NCBI GenBank assembly: GCA_017654935.2
Contig: CM065698.1
Coordinates: forward strand, 2,288,301-2,352,300
Reading direction: 5' to 3'
DNA: 64,000 bases
DNA from: Phymorhynchus buccinoides
Lineage: Eukaryota > Mollusca > Gastropoda > Neogastropoda > Raphitomidae
Shown in pieces: positions 33,947 to 44,396 of the stretch. The translations under genes and the position numbers were made by a program. Within the stretch, counting starts at the first letter, position 1, and each line of letters opens with the position of its first letter. The notes beneath the pieces are model-generated. The model did no database searches. It was not told the origin of the DNA and saw nothing but the letters and a program-made list of their open reading frames with translations.

Positions 33947-36900
33947 AGGAAAAAACGGGGGGGGGGTCCACCCTTTTTTTTTTCGGCCTGGGGTTTTCCG
34001 GTGTGTATGAGAGACTGGCATGGGAAAGGGGCGGTACATTTTGTACTTTTGCTTCTTTCTATGTTCCGCCAGGCCATAAGGCCATAATGGGTAAGGTATG
34101 CATGTGTCTGTTTTTCAGTTTTCACTGTCTCTCCCACTGTTGCCCACAGCCGACACATTTGTTTTTTTTTTTTTTTGTCCGATTTATTTGGAGGAGCTCA
34201 AAGGGCAACATTATTTGGAAAATGGTTTTAAGGCAGGAGAGTGAGCCAATAAGTCAGAAAGGTAGTAGATGATAGAAAGCAAAATGGAAAAGGCCCGAGT
34301 TAAAGAAAGTGACAAATTAGAGGAAGTTACAAGCACAGAATTTCCAGAAGGTGGGGGAAACTATTTACCAAAAAAGAACACACAACACACACACACACAC
34401 ACACCGGTATCCCCACAAGGATACTTTTGACCAAATGACAAATCCCTTGTAGCGAAAAAGACAACAACAACAAAAACCCTCCTGTTGCCACTGGGATCTT
34501 TAACGTGTGTTGTGTGGTTTCAGAGTAACCTGGGAGTTCTGTTCAACCTGAGTCAGGAGTACAACAAGGCTGTGGACTGTTGCCACTGGGATCTTTGACG
34601 TGTGTTGTGTGGTTTCAGAGTAACCTGGGAGTTCTGTTCAACCTCAGTGGGGAGTACAACAAGGCTGTGGACTGTTGCCACTGGGATCTTTGACGTGTGT
34701 TGTGTGGTTTCAGAGTAACCTGGGAGTTCTGTTCAACCTCAGTGGGGAGTACAACAAGGCTGTGGACTGTTGCCACTGGGATCTTTGACGTGTGTTGTGT
34801 GGTTTCAGAGTAACCTGGGAGTTCTGTTCAACCTCAGTGGGGAGTACAACAAGGCTGTGGACTGTTGCCACTGGGATCTTTGACGTGTTGTGTGGTTTCA
34901 GAGTAACCTGGGAGTTCTGTTCAACCTCAGTGGGGAGTACAACAAGGCTGTGGACTGTTGCCACTGGGATCTTTGACGTGTGTTGTGTGGTTTCAGAGTA
35001 ACCTGGGAGTTCTGTTCAACCTGAGTCAGGAGTACAACAAGGCTGTGGACTGTTGCCACTGGGATCTTTAACGTGTGTTGTGTGGTTTCAGAGTAACCTG
35101 GGAGTTCTGTTCAACCTCAGTGGAGAGTACAACAAGGCTGTCGACTGTTTCCAAGCTGCCCTGCAGGCCAGACCAAAGGTATAGACATTATTTCCCCTTC
35201 ATTTGTCTGATAAACGGTCTGGAGAAAGTATAGTTAAAAGCAAGCATGTAAAAGTGTTTTCGCCATCAACAATAAACTCAATAGTAAAAAAATTGGCTTG
35301 CTTTAGCAGGGCATATAATAAAGTACCTTGTATAAACTCACTACCCCTGTGCACGAAGTTGGTCCAAAAGTGGGGGGTGGGCGTTTATTAGGTAAGTACC
35401 CTGTTTGCATGAAATCAGTCCAAATTTGGGGGGTGGGCGTTTATTAGGTAAGTACCCTGTTTGCATGAAATCAGTCCAAATTTGGGGGGTGGGCGTTTAT
35501 TATGTAAGTACCCTGTTTGCATGAAATCAGTCCAAATTTGGGGGGTGGGCGTTTATTAGGTAAGTACCCTGTTTGCATGAAATCAGTCCAAATTTGGGGG
35601 GTGGGCGTTTATTAGGTAAGTACCCTTTTGCAAGTTACAGTAATGTCCCGTATGGCTTCGGCCGAGAGGACGTAAAACTTTAACTTCGATGCATGAAATC
35701 AGTCCAAATTTGGGGGGTGAGTGTTTATTCGGTAAGTACCCCTTTGCTTGACTATTTTCTAAAAAATCTGGGTGGGCTTTTACATGGTCAACACATGACT
35801 GTATTCTCTGTGTGTGTGTGAGAGTGGTTGTGTGTATGTATGGTATGTTATCCCTGCTGGAAAACGATGCAGAGCAAGAAGAATCCCTCTGCTGTGTGAG
35901 AGAGGTTGTGTGTATGTATGGTATGTTATCCCTGCTGGAAAACGATGCAGAGCAAGACGAATCCCTCTGCTGTGTGAGAGAGGTTGTGTGTATGTATGGT
36001 ATGTTATCCCTGCTGGAAAACGATGGAGAGCAAGAAGAATCCCTCTGCTGTGTGAGACAGAGGAACAGACAGCACGAGGGTCCTTCACTGGAGGTGCTAC
36101 CACAGCATCCTTATTATGCCCCTGTGGCCGGCTTGAGCCTGTTTTCTACACTATTGGAATGTTGTGGTACAGCCTAGTCTGCCGTGGAAGACCAGGACTC
36201 TAACGAAGGGAAATGTGCTCTGGCTCTAGTGCTGCAGCCAATGGGATTGGTTGGCCTTTGGGGACCTTCCCCAACGCTGGCTGTCCTTGCATCCCTTTGG
36301 CCGAGAGAGTGGGGATGCACCCTGGGCAAGGCTTCTCCACTAGAAACAGATTTATTAGCCCAGCCTGCCGGAATAGCAGCTGCCCCCTCTGCTATCTGGC
36401 AGTCATTGTCGGAAAGCGAAGGGGGCAGACTGGCTTGCTTCTTTGTGTACCGCTCTTTTCTGGAAGACGTTGGTTCCATGGGAGAAAAGAGTTCCCATTT
36501 CTCATTATTATAGCTGTTTGCAGCAACAGTTCTCGTGGCTGAAAGAGTGAAGATACCCCCTGGGCAAGGCATATCCATGGGTGACAGTAGGTCAGGCATG
36601 CTCCTGAAATCAGGATGGATTGAGAAAGCTGATAGAATTAGTCTTCAGGATTGGCCATCTTGTCATCTGGATCCACGGTCTTATAAAATCAAACGTTTGG
36701 GGCAAAATTGATGGCAGATTAAAACAAAACGATAAACACGCAATTTTAACACCACCCCCACCCATCCTGTATACACACACACACTATAAATTATTTTTAA
36801 TGCGGTCACCGCTTCAGGATTGGGAAGGTTCAGAGAACATTGAAACGTGTCATTTGAGGATTGAGGGAATGTGTCACTTTCACCCCTGCATCTCCATCAT

Positions 36901-37351
36901 AAACCAAATCCAGCTTAGCTTCCCAGAATAGCAGTTTCCTCCTAGAGGTGATTTTTGTAACACGGCTAGCTTGCATCAACAGCGAATGAAAAGGTGGTTT
37001 ATTTGAGGAGTAATTGCCTAAATGTGTTATCATAAGAGGAATAAAGAAGGGTGGTAACGCTTCCAACTAGCGTACTCAAAACATGAGCAAAGGGAGATAA
37101 TATTTAGAGAGACTGCTGAGAAGGAAAGTTTTATGACTTGGGCCTCATGATATCTCTGCCTGTGTTGCTGAATAGCCGAGAAAATGGAGGGGAAAATGAT
37201 GATAAATAAACGAAAAATAAAGCTGTAAATTGATAGGTCAAGAAAGTATGGATAAACCTTGCGGATTGTGTCTTGTCTTCCAGCTCTATGATGTCGAGTA
37301 TGAGGTTAGCACAGTGTGTGTGTGTGTGTGTGTGGTGTGTGTGTGCATGTT

Positions 37352-37421
<70 letters not shown>

Positions 37422-38393
37422 CTTGATATTGATGTCATTCATTCTGTTATTTATTAATTTCTTAGAGATGTATGGTGAGGATTTGTGAGCTAGACGTTAA
37501 CACATGTCTGTATAATGTGTATCTTGTTGTTGCTGTTGTTGTTTATTGATGTGATGGCAAGTGAAATCACATCGAGTTGCCTGGCACTATTCATCAGTAT
37601 CAGTATCATTATTATTATTGGTAGGATTCTGCCCTTTAGGGAGAATATTATTGTATTTGTAAAAATTCCTCTCTTTTTTTCTTTTTCTTTTTTTCCCCCT
37701 TTTTTCGTCCAATTTGGCTGCAATGTTCAGGAAAGTTGCGTTTATTTGTTTCACGGAATAGCCAAAAGCGAAAGTGGCTTCACAGGCTTCACAAAGCTAA
37801 CTATTGGATAGCGTAGCCCTTACTCTGGCCCAGGTCAGAAAGGAGTTTGGTGATGATTATGATGATATGTTCAGGGCTCCCCCCGTCAAAACAAGGGGTT
37901 CCCAGGGACTCCTTCACTTACAGTATAGAGGGTCCATGGAGGCGGGATAGAGGGTCCCAGTGGCATTGCGAATGCTAAAAAGAATTTTTCTAGTGCATCC
38001 CTGGGACCCCCTGCACATTCTTTTAGAGGGTCCTGTAGAATTTTAGTGCTTCATAGACCCCCAAATGGGGGTCCCTGGGAGCCCTGATGTTCAATAGTTT
38101 AGAAGGTATTCAAATTTTATGTAAATTGGGTTTCGAAGGAAAGGGTAATAGAGGGGAGAATGAAAACCTGTTTGTTGTGAAAGAAACATAAGCCCTCTAG
38201 TTATTATTATTATTATTATTTTGTGTTTCCAGGACGCCTTGTTGTGGAACAGACTGGGGGCCACGCTGGCTAACGGAGGTCGCAGTGAGGAGGCCATCGA
38301 CGCCTACCACAATGCATTGCAGCTGTCCCCGGGCTTCATACGGTCACGGTACAACCTGGGCATCGCTTGTGTTAACTTGGGGGCTCACAGGTG

Positions 38394-38433
<40 letters not shown>

Positions 38434-41400
38434 ATCCCATCTTCTGGGCCATACACACCCTGGCTTGTCTGGTCGCAGAATCCGGAACCAGCAGTTCACA
38501 GGGAGTGAATCTATGTATGATCATCAAGATGCAACCGGTATGTCGCCGTCCACATGCAAAAAGAGACGAAACTCAAAGTTGGTCAACTTTGATGTGTTGA
38601 ACTTACCAGTTGATCTAGACAAGTTGCATCATCTAACAAAGCTGTAAAACAACAATTTGCAAAGATAACACAACAATGGTGACAGTAAATGAACAAAAAA
38701 TGACGTTATTTGGCCTGAAATGACCAAAATATTGAGTTTTCCATTCCTCATGTGAAGTGACGTCATTTGACTTGCATCTCTTTTGCATGCAGCTAAAAAT
38801 CAATTATAAGAATATTTGCCTCTGTTAAAAGAAATAACTTGAAACAAATAGCTCTCTGTGGCAAACTGAAAGGAGCTAGAATGAGGGGAATCAGTGTACT
38901 GTGCATGATGCGTGTCTTGAAATGATGGTGTGTATTTTGCTCTATGTGTGTTTATGAAGCGCATTGTGTTCTAAGTTTACATCATATGTGTCTTATTTTA
39001 ACTGTGTCAATCGCAGACGTTACCAGTGTCAATTTCTCTTAAAGATATAATAAAGTTGGTTTGGGTTTGCGTCTGAGTTTGAATTTACAGTCTTTGACTC
39101 TGCCTTTTCCCTGTCCTTACTGTCATCTTTCTGCCTTACTGGTCCTTTCTCCTGCCTTTTCCCTGTCCTTACTGTCATCTTTCTGCCTAACTGGTCCTTT
39201 CTCCTGCCTTTTTCCTGTCCTTACTGTCATCTTTCTGCCTAACCGGTCCTTTCTCCTGCCTTTTCCCTGTCCTTACTGTCATCTTTCTGCCTAACTGGTC
39301 CTTTCTCCTGCCTTTTCCCTGTCCTTACTGTCATCTTTCTGCCTAACCGGTCCTTTCTCCTGCCTTTTCCCTGTCCTTACTGTCATCTTTCTGCCTAACT
39401 GGTCCTTTCTCCTGCCTTTTCCCTTTCCTTACTGTCATCTTTCTGCCTAACCGGTCCTTTCTCCTGCCTTTTCCCTGTCCTTACTGTCATCTTTCTGCCT
39501 TACTGGTCCTTTCTCCTGCCTTTTCCCTGTCCTTACTGTCATCTTTCTGCCTAACTGGTCCTTTCTCCTGCCTTTTCCCTTTCCTTACTGTCATCTTTCT
39601 GCCTAACCGGTCCTTTCTCCTGCCTTTTCCCTGTCCTTACTGTCATCTTTCTGCCTTACTGGTCCTTTCTCCTGCCTTTTCCCTTTCCTTACTGTCATCT
39701 TTCTGCCTAACCGGTCCTTTCTCCTGCCTTTTCCCTGTCCTTACTGTCATCTTTCTGCCTTACCGGTCCATTCTCCTGCCTTTTCCCTGTCCTTACTGTC
39801 ATCTTTCTGCCTAACCGGTCCTTTCTCCTGCCTTTTCCCTTTCCTTACTGTCATCTTTCTGCCTAACCAGTCCTTTCTCCTGCCTTTTCCCTGTCCTTAC
39901 TGTCATCTTTCTGCCTAACCGGTCCTTTCTCCTGCCTTTTCCCTGTCCTTACTGTCATCTTTCTGCCTAACCGGTCCTTTCTCCTGCCTTTTCCCTGTCC
40001 TTACTGTCATCTTTCTGCCTAACCGGTCCTTTCTCCTGCCTTTTCCCTGTCCTTACTGTCATCTTTCTGCCTAACCAGTCCTTTCTCCTGCCTTTTCCCT
40101 GTCCCTTACTGTCATCTTTTTCTGCCTAACCGGTCCTTTCTCCTGCCTTTTTTTCCCTGTCCTTACTGTCATCTTTCTGCCTAACCAGTCCTTTCTCCTG
40201 CCTTTTCCCTGTCCTTACTGTCATCTTTCTGCCTAAACGGTCCTTTCTCCTGCCTTTTCCCTGTCCTTACTGTCATCTTTCTGCCTAACCAGTCCTTTCT
40301 CCTGCCTTTTCCCTGTCCTTACTGTCCATCTTTCTGCCTAACCGGTCCATTCTCCTGCCTTTTCCCTTTCCTTACTGTCATCTTTCTGCCTAACCGGTCC
40401 TTTCTCCTGCCTTTTCCCTGTCCTTACTGTCATCTTTCTGCCTTACTGGTCCTTTCTCCTGCCTTTTCCCTGTCCTTACTGTCATCTTTCTGCCTAACCA
40501 GTCCTTTCTCCTGCCTTTTCCCTGTCCTTACTGTCATCTTTCTGCCTAACCGGTCCTTTCTCCTGCCTTTTCCCTGTCCTTACTGTCATCTTTCTGCCTA
40601 ACCGGTCCTTTCTCCTGCCTTTTCCCTGTCCTTACTGTCATCTTTCTGCCTAACCGGTCCTTTCTCCTGCCTTTTCCCTGTCCTTACTGTCATCATCTTT
40701 CTGCCTAACCGGTCCTTTCTCCTGCCTTTTCCCTGTCCTTACTGTCATCTTTCTGCCTAACCGGTCCTTTCTCCTGCCTTTTCCCTGTCCTTACTGTCAT
40801 CTTTCTGCCTAACCAGTCCTTTCTCCTGCCTTTTCCTGTTCCTTACTGTCATCTTTCTGCCTAACCGGTCCTTTCTCCTGCCTTTTCCCTGTCCTTACTG
40901 TCATCTTTCTGCCTAACCGGTCCTTTCTCCTGCCTTTTCCCTGTCCTTACTGTCATCTTTCTGCCTAACCGGTCCTTTCTCCTGCCTTTTCCCTGTCCTT
41001 ACTGTCATCTTCTCTGCCTAACCGGTCCTTTCTCCTGCCTTTTCCCTGTCCTTACTGTCATCTTTCTGCCTAACCGGTCCTTTCTCCTGCCTTTTCCCTG
41101 TCCTTACTGTCATCTTTCTGCCTAACCGGTCCTTTCTCCTGCCTTTTCCCTGTCCTTACTGTCATCTTTCTGCCTAACCGGTCCTTTCTCCTGCCTTTTC
41201 CCTGTCCTTACTGTCATCTTTCTGCCTAACTGGACCTTTCTCCTGCCTTTTCCCTGTCCTTACTGTCATCTTTCTGCCTAACCGTCCTTTCTCCTGCCTT
41301 TTCCCTGTCCTTACTGTCATCTTTCTGCCTTACTGGTCCTTTCTCCTGCCTTTTCCCTGTCCTTACTGTCATCTTTCTGCCTAACCGGTCCTTTCTCCTG

Positions 41401-43475
41401 CCTTTTCCCTGTCCTTACTGTCATCTTTTCTGCCTAACCGGTCCTTTCTCCTGCCTTTTTCCCTGTCCTTACTGTCATCTTTCTGCCTAACCGGTCCTTT
41501 CTCCTGCCTTTTCCCTGTCCTTACTGTCATCTTTCTGCCTAACCGGTCCTTTTCCCTGCCTTTTCCCTGTCCTTACTGTCATCTTTCTGCCTAACCAGTC
41601 CTTTCTCCTGCCTTTTCCCTTTCCTTACTGTCATCTTTCTGCCTAACCGGTCCTTTCTCCTGCCTTTTCCCTGTCCTTACTGTCATCTTTTCTGCCTAAC
41701 CGGTCCTTTCTCCTGCCTTTTCCCTGTCCTTACTGTCATCTTTCTGCCTAACCGGTCCTTTCTCCTGCCTTTTCCCTGTCCTTACTGTCATCTTTCTGCC
41801 TAACCGGTCCTTTCTCCTGCCTTTTCCCTGTCCTTACTGTCATCTTTCTGCCTAAAACCGGTCCTTTCTCCTGCCTTTTCCCTGTCCTTACTGTCATCTT
41901 TCTGCCTAACCGGTCCTTTCTCCTGCCTTTTCCCTGTCCTTACTGTCATCTTTCTGCCTAACCGGTCCTTTCTCCTGCCTTTTCCCTGTCCTTACTGTCA
42001 TCTTTCTGCCTTACTGGTCCTTTCTCCTGCCTTTTCCCTGTCCTTACTGTCATCTTTCTGCCTAACCGGTCCTTTCTCCTGCCTTTTCCCTGTCCTTACT
42101 GTCATCTTTCTGCCTAACCGGTCCTTTCTCCTGCCTTTTCCCTTTGTCCTTACTGTCATCTTTCTGCCTTACTGGTCCTTTCTCCTGCCTTTTCCCTGTC
42201 CTTACTGTCATCTTTCTGCCTAACCAGGTCCTTTCTCCTGCCTTTTCCCTGTCCTTACTGTCATCTTTCTGCCTAACTGGACCTTTCTCCTGCCTTTTCC
42301 CTGTCCTTACTGTCATCTTTCTGCCTAACCGGTCCTTTCTCCTGCCTTTTCCCTGTCCTTACTGTCATCTTTCTGCCTAACCGGTCCTTTTCTCCTGCCT
42401 TTTTTTGAAGAAATTCTAACAAAGATTTTTTTTCCAGCCGAAGACGGACATGCCGGGCCTAACTGTTTCTTAGTTAGGCGCATGATGGCAGCATGACACA
42501 TCTGTGCTTATTGACAGGAAGCTGTGTGAGCGTTTGATGAAGAAGAAGAAAGAAGTAAACACTGGTCAAGACTTGAACTCCGAGTGTTTTATGTTTCTAC
42601 ACTCTGTTCACTGGTCAGCCTTCAGTCATGAACAGCTGGCTTGCATTTTACACCTTTTATCTCATTCAAGTTGTTCCAGCCATATATGTGCAGAATTAAT
42701 ACAGTGGAACCTCCCTTATAAGACCTCCCATTATAAGACTCCCCTCCCACATAAGACCTACTTCTCTGAGACATTGCCCTTGTTTGTAAGTATTAAAATT
42801 ACCTCCCTTTAAGACCCCTCCTTTATAAGACCTCATTTTGGATGATTTTTGAAGGTCTTATAAGGGAGGTTCCACTGTAGGTAGCTGTCAATTTGATGCA
42901 TTTGCTTCAAGGGAAGTAAATCTGTGTGCACACCATACCTTGGTCACTTCTAAACTCGCTTCTCTCCCTTAGACCACAATTTTGCCTCCCGACTTTGCTT
43001 TTGTAGTGGTTTGTTGTGGGGAAACCAATCGGTGTGGAGTTTTTCTATGTAAAGTCTATATAAAATAGTCTGATCTAGCACTTCCCTATGTCTAAGCCTG
43101 AAGTAAAAACCCGTAATCTTCTATTCATTTCTCCTTTTGTTTATGTATGGTTGGTTTGTGTGTATGGCTGGAGTGATTTGTGAGTTTCAAATTTTGTTGC
43201 GATGCGAATGAGTTAACATCAGTTAATTGTACATAGCTAATCAGCCATCCTTTTTTGCCTCCATTTCCAGAGAGGCGATGGAGCACTTCCTGTCTGCGCT
43301 CAGCGTCCAACAGAAGAGCCGCGGCCCCTCGGGGGTGGCCCAGTCCCAGATGTCGGACAACATCTGGTCCACGCTGCGCATGTGTGTGTCGCTCATGTCG
43401 CGCCCCGACCTCTACCCTCTGTGCGATGCAAAAAACATCGACCAGCTCTGCAAGGAATTTGCCGTTACCTCGTGA
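33051..43475 (+). CDS. PEX5: PEX5 3' half: peroxisomal targeting signal 1 receptor (gene span, four exons)
   Basis: PEX5 is the cytosolic receptor that binds the C-terminal PTS1 (SKL-type) tripeptide of peroxisomal matrix proteins through its TPR domain and delivers them to the PEX13/PEX14 docking complex. The sequence shows four exons with GT-AG borders and compatible phases: 33051-33094, 35092-35178, 38233-38390 and 43271-43475. Together they encode about 138 residues containing [49 protein letters not shown] and NIWSTLR, which are hallmark PEX5 segments. This is the end of the TPR domain plus the C-terminal helical bundle. The N-terminal half (WxxxF motifs, first TPRs) is missing. Upstream sequence runs straight into the palindrome centre near 32.77 kb. 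The family identification is secure; gene completeness here is not. Confidence 0.95.
33900..33985. repeat. Poly-A and poly-G/poly-T homopolymers
   Basis: An A run of about 45 bases with a few G, then G and T runs. The left-arm counterpart near 31680-31750 has only short C and A runs, so homopolymer length is unreliable here. Confidence 0.8.
34165..34370 (-). mobile_element. Copy of the dispersed element that contains one 52-bp satellite unit
   Basis: Contains aggcaggagagtgagccaat, gtcagaaaggtagtagatga and acaagcacagaatttccaga, as in the copies at 9376-9690 and 60425-60745. A related copy lies at 49690-49890 in the opposite direction, and the mirror is at 31390-31590. Confidence 0.7.
34490..35091 (+). 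repeat. 95-bp array of acceptor plus 5' part of PEX5 TPR exon (six decoy units)
   Basis: Six direct units have pseudo-exon starts at 34524, 34619, 34714, 34809, 34902 and 34997, followed by the true exon at 35092. Each unit holds about 38 bp of intron end with a perfect gtggtttcag acceptor and then about 57 nt of the exon ([18 protein letters not shown]). It then breaks into tgccactgggatcttt and loops back. No unit but the last has the exon 3' end or a donor. Units differ by a few substitutions (agtcagg versus agtgggg). Confidence 0.95.
35092..35178 (+). CDS. PEX5: PEX5 exon encoding a TPR ([17 protein letters not shown])
   Basis: An 87-nt, 29-codon exon in phase 0, with acceptor gtggtttcag and donor gtatag. 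It encodes [20 protein letters not shown] followed by QAALQARPK, the antiparallel helix pair of a late PEX5 TPR. It is the last of seven units of a 95-bp array. Only this unit continues with the full exon 3' part and a donor. The six upstream units stop matching after ...AVDC. Confidence 0.95.
35340..35745. repeat. 56-bp tandem repeat, about five units, with SINE-type tail
   Basis: Units hold ggtgggcgtttattaggtaa, gtaccctgtttgcatgaaat and cagtccaaatttgg. A tail motif cggccgagaggacgtaaaac separates the last unit. The mirror is at 29990-30360. Confidence 0.85.
35818..36065. repeat. 78-bp tandem repeat, three units, open in frame
   Basis: Three 78-bp units with gtatggtatgttatccctgc and gatgcagagcaagaagaatc. 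Because 78 is a multiple of three, the frames stay open ([18 protein letters not shown]), but nothing indicates a gene. The mirror is at 29650-29900. Confidence 0.8.
36066..36600. mobile_element. Fragment of a dispersed repeat
   Basis: Shares segments such as ctgccggaatagcagctgcc and caccctgggcaaggcttctc with the sequence at 8785-8850 and 59830-59885, and with the mirror at 29180-29540. Open frames of about 109 codons exist in two frames but lack recognisable domains. Confidence 0.5.
36601..37310. other. PEX5 intron sequence without recognised features
   Basis: Present also in inverted form at 28430-29170. No exon or RNA gene was seen. Confidence 0.4.
37312..37422. repeat. (TG)n/(GA)n microsatellite
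   Basis: TG, GA and TG runs; the mirror is at 28312-28412 with different lengths. Confidence 0.95.
37868..38089. mobile_element. MITE with cagggctcc / ggagccctg ends
   Basis: Begins tgttcagggctccccc and ends tccctgggagccctgatgtt. The interior has ggggttcccagggactcctt and ccctctaaaagaatgtgcag on opposite strands. The mirror is at 27628-27860. Confidence 0.6.
38233..38390 (+). CDS. PEX5: PEX5 exon encoding the final TPRs ([13 protein letters not shown] ... LGAHR)
   Basis: A 158-nt exon with acceptor ttgtgtttccag and donor gtgtgt. It begins [16 protein letters not shown] and ends [16 protein letters not shown], plus 2 nt of an Arg codon completed by the next exon. The asparagines in LWNRLGA, ATLANG and [10 protein letters not shown] sit where the conserved TPR asparagines contact the PTS1 backbone in the known human structure, so this part of the cargo pocket looks intact. 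A (GTT)n microsatellite starts directly after the donor. Confidence 0.97.
38400..38432. repeat. (GTT)n microsatellite at PEX5 donor
   Basis: Starts within 8 bp of the splice donor at 38391. The mirror near 27295-27325 is (AAC)n. Confidence 0.9.
39080..42405. repeat. 52-bp satellite, about 63 units, in PEX5 last intron
   Basis: The unit holds cctttctcctgccttttccc, tgtccttactgtcatctttc and tgcctaaccggt. The array is very uniform, with point variants (accagt, ttactggt, tttccttac) and rare 1-3-bp indels. Its flanks (ttgactctgcc on the left, gaagaaattctaacaaag..ccagccgaagacgg on the right) match the flanks of a single unit inside the dispersed element at 9376-9610, so the array grew inside such an element. 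Confidence 0.95.
42406..42560 (+). mobile_element. Right flank of the satellite: remainder of the dispersed element
   Basis: Contains ccagccgaagacggacatgc, ctaactgtttcttagttagg and agcatgacacatctgtgctt. These match, in reverse complement, 9370-9510 (cagccgaagtcgggcttgct, gcatgacacatctgcgctca). Confidence 0.8.
42700..42879. mobile_element. MITE tacagtggaacctcccttat
   Basis: Perfect inverted ends tacagtggaacctcccttat / ataagggaggttccactgta flank internal aagacctcc repeats. The terminal TA fits TA target sites, as in Tc1/mariner-type MITEs. The related element at 45291-45455 has its interior in the opposite orientation. Confidence 0.85.
42880..43270. other. End of PEX5 last intron
   Basis: Single-copy sequence ending in the polypyrimidine acceptor at 43250-43270. 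No other feature. Confidence 0.5.
43271..43475 (+). CDS. PEX5: PEX5 last coding exon, C-terminal bundle, stop TGA at 43473
   Basis: The acceptor is ttgcctccatttccag. One base completes Arg, then [33 protein letters not shown] and finally LCKEFAVTS followed by TGA. This is the three-helix bundle after the last TPR that closes the PTS1 pocket, and it ends at the length usual for the family. The exon is noticeably GC-richer than its surroundings. The same reading frame stays open for 306 codons beyond the stop. Confidence 0.96.
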
Positions 43476-44396
43476 CAACAGACGGGGAAAGAATTGTGGG
43501 AGAATTATGATATGTGTCCTCCAAGAAATGCGAGAAATGGTGCGTTTCATACAGGAAAGTTTGGAGCATCTTCCGCTGAAAACTGTGCCACAAAAAACCC
43601 TCGTGCGTTTCTTTCGAGAAGTGCCGGAACTGGTTTTGCCGAGTATTATTCTTCCAAAGCTGAGTTTGCTGAAAATTTTGCATCATCCAAAGATGGAGTC
43701 GCCTCTGTTGAAAATTTGGCGTTGAAAACTGTGTGCGAAAGTGAAAGAGAGGGTGAATTTGGTGTATCAGGGCTGTGTAATCAGATGTCTGAAATGGTCA
43801 GTAGTTATCAGTCGTTTCACACATGTGGTGATTATCGGTTATCGAGTGATTTAACGGAAAATCGGTGTCATGCTTCATACCAGCACAATCTTCATCATCA
43901 CAGTCATCATCGTCATCTTCATCGTCATTCCTCTCTTCATAAACAATTAGTTGTCGATTATTCCCAAGCATCAGGAATTTGCAGTTCTTCTTCATCAGCA
44001 AATGCTGTGCTCCAGTCTTCAGAATGGAACGATTCTCCAGCTTTTGGCTCCAAAGATGAAGAAAGAAGTAAAGAATTGCAAGAAATTCATGCTTCTGTGG
44101 CTAAATCTGTGTGTCGGTCTGCAACATTAAACGATTTTCCAGCTTCCAAATGTTCATCCGCTAAAGAAGTGGGAGAATTAGGGAGAGGGGATTTGGAGAG
44201 AGTAGAGTTAGGGAGAGAGGGGGGAGAATCGGGGAGAGAAGGAGAAGTAGAGAGAGAAGACATTTTGGGCAGCGAATTGCGAGGTCCTCACACTGGTGTG
44301 AAATACAGTCGAAGTTTGGTTTGCGATTTGAGACGAATGGATGATTCAGGAATGCTTGTAGATTTGCCTGGAGTGTTGCGACTGATTTTCATTTGA
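43476..44396 (+). other. Long in-frame open stretch directly after the PEX5 stop
   Basis: In the PEX5 reading frame, 306 sense codons lie between the PEX5 TGA (43473-43475) and the next stop (TGA at 44394). The first ATG is at 43512, which would give 294 codons. No known domain is recognised. The translation has Ser/Glu/Ala-rich parts (AEFAENFASSKDGVASVENL), a His-rich run (HHHSHHRHLHRH) around its middle, and a Gly/Glu/Arg-rich low-complexity part near the end. It could be plain 3' UTR, a stop-readthrough extension, an ORF translated from its own ATG, or an alternatively spliced tail. The stop context is TGA-C-A-A, not the classic leaky TGA-CTAG. Confidence 0.4.

Noticed and set aside
39061..42380. 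Membrane-protein-like ORFs in the 52-bp satellite
   Set aside because: Hydrophobic peptide is an effect of the CT-rich unit; frames are closed by the frequent ctaacc variant.
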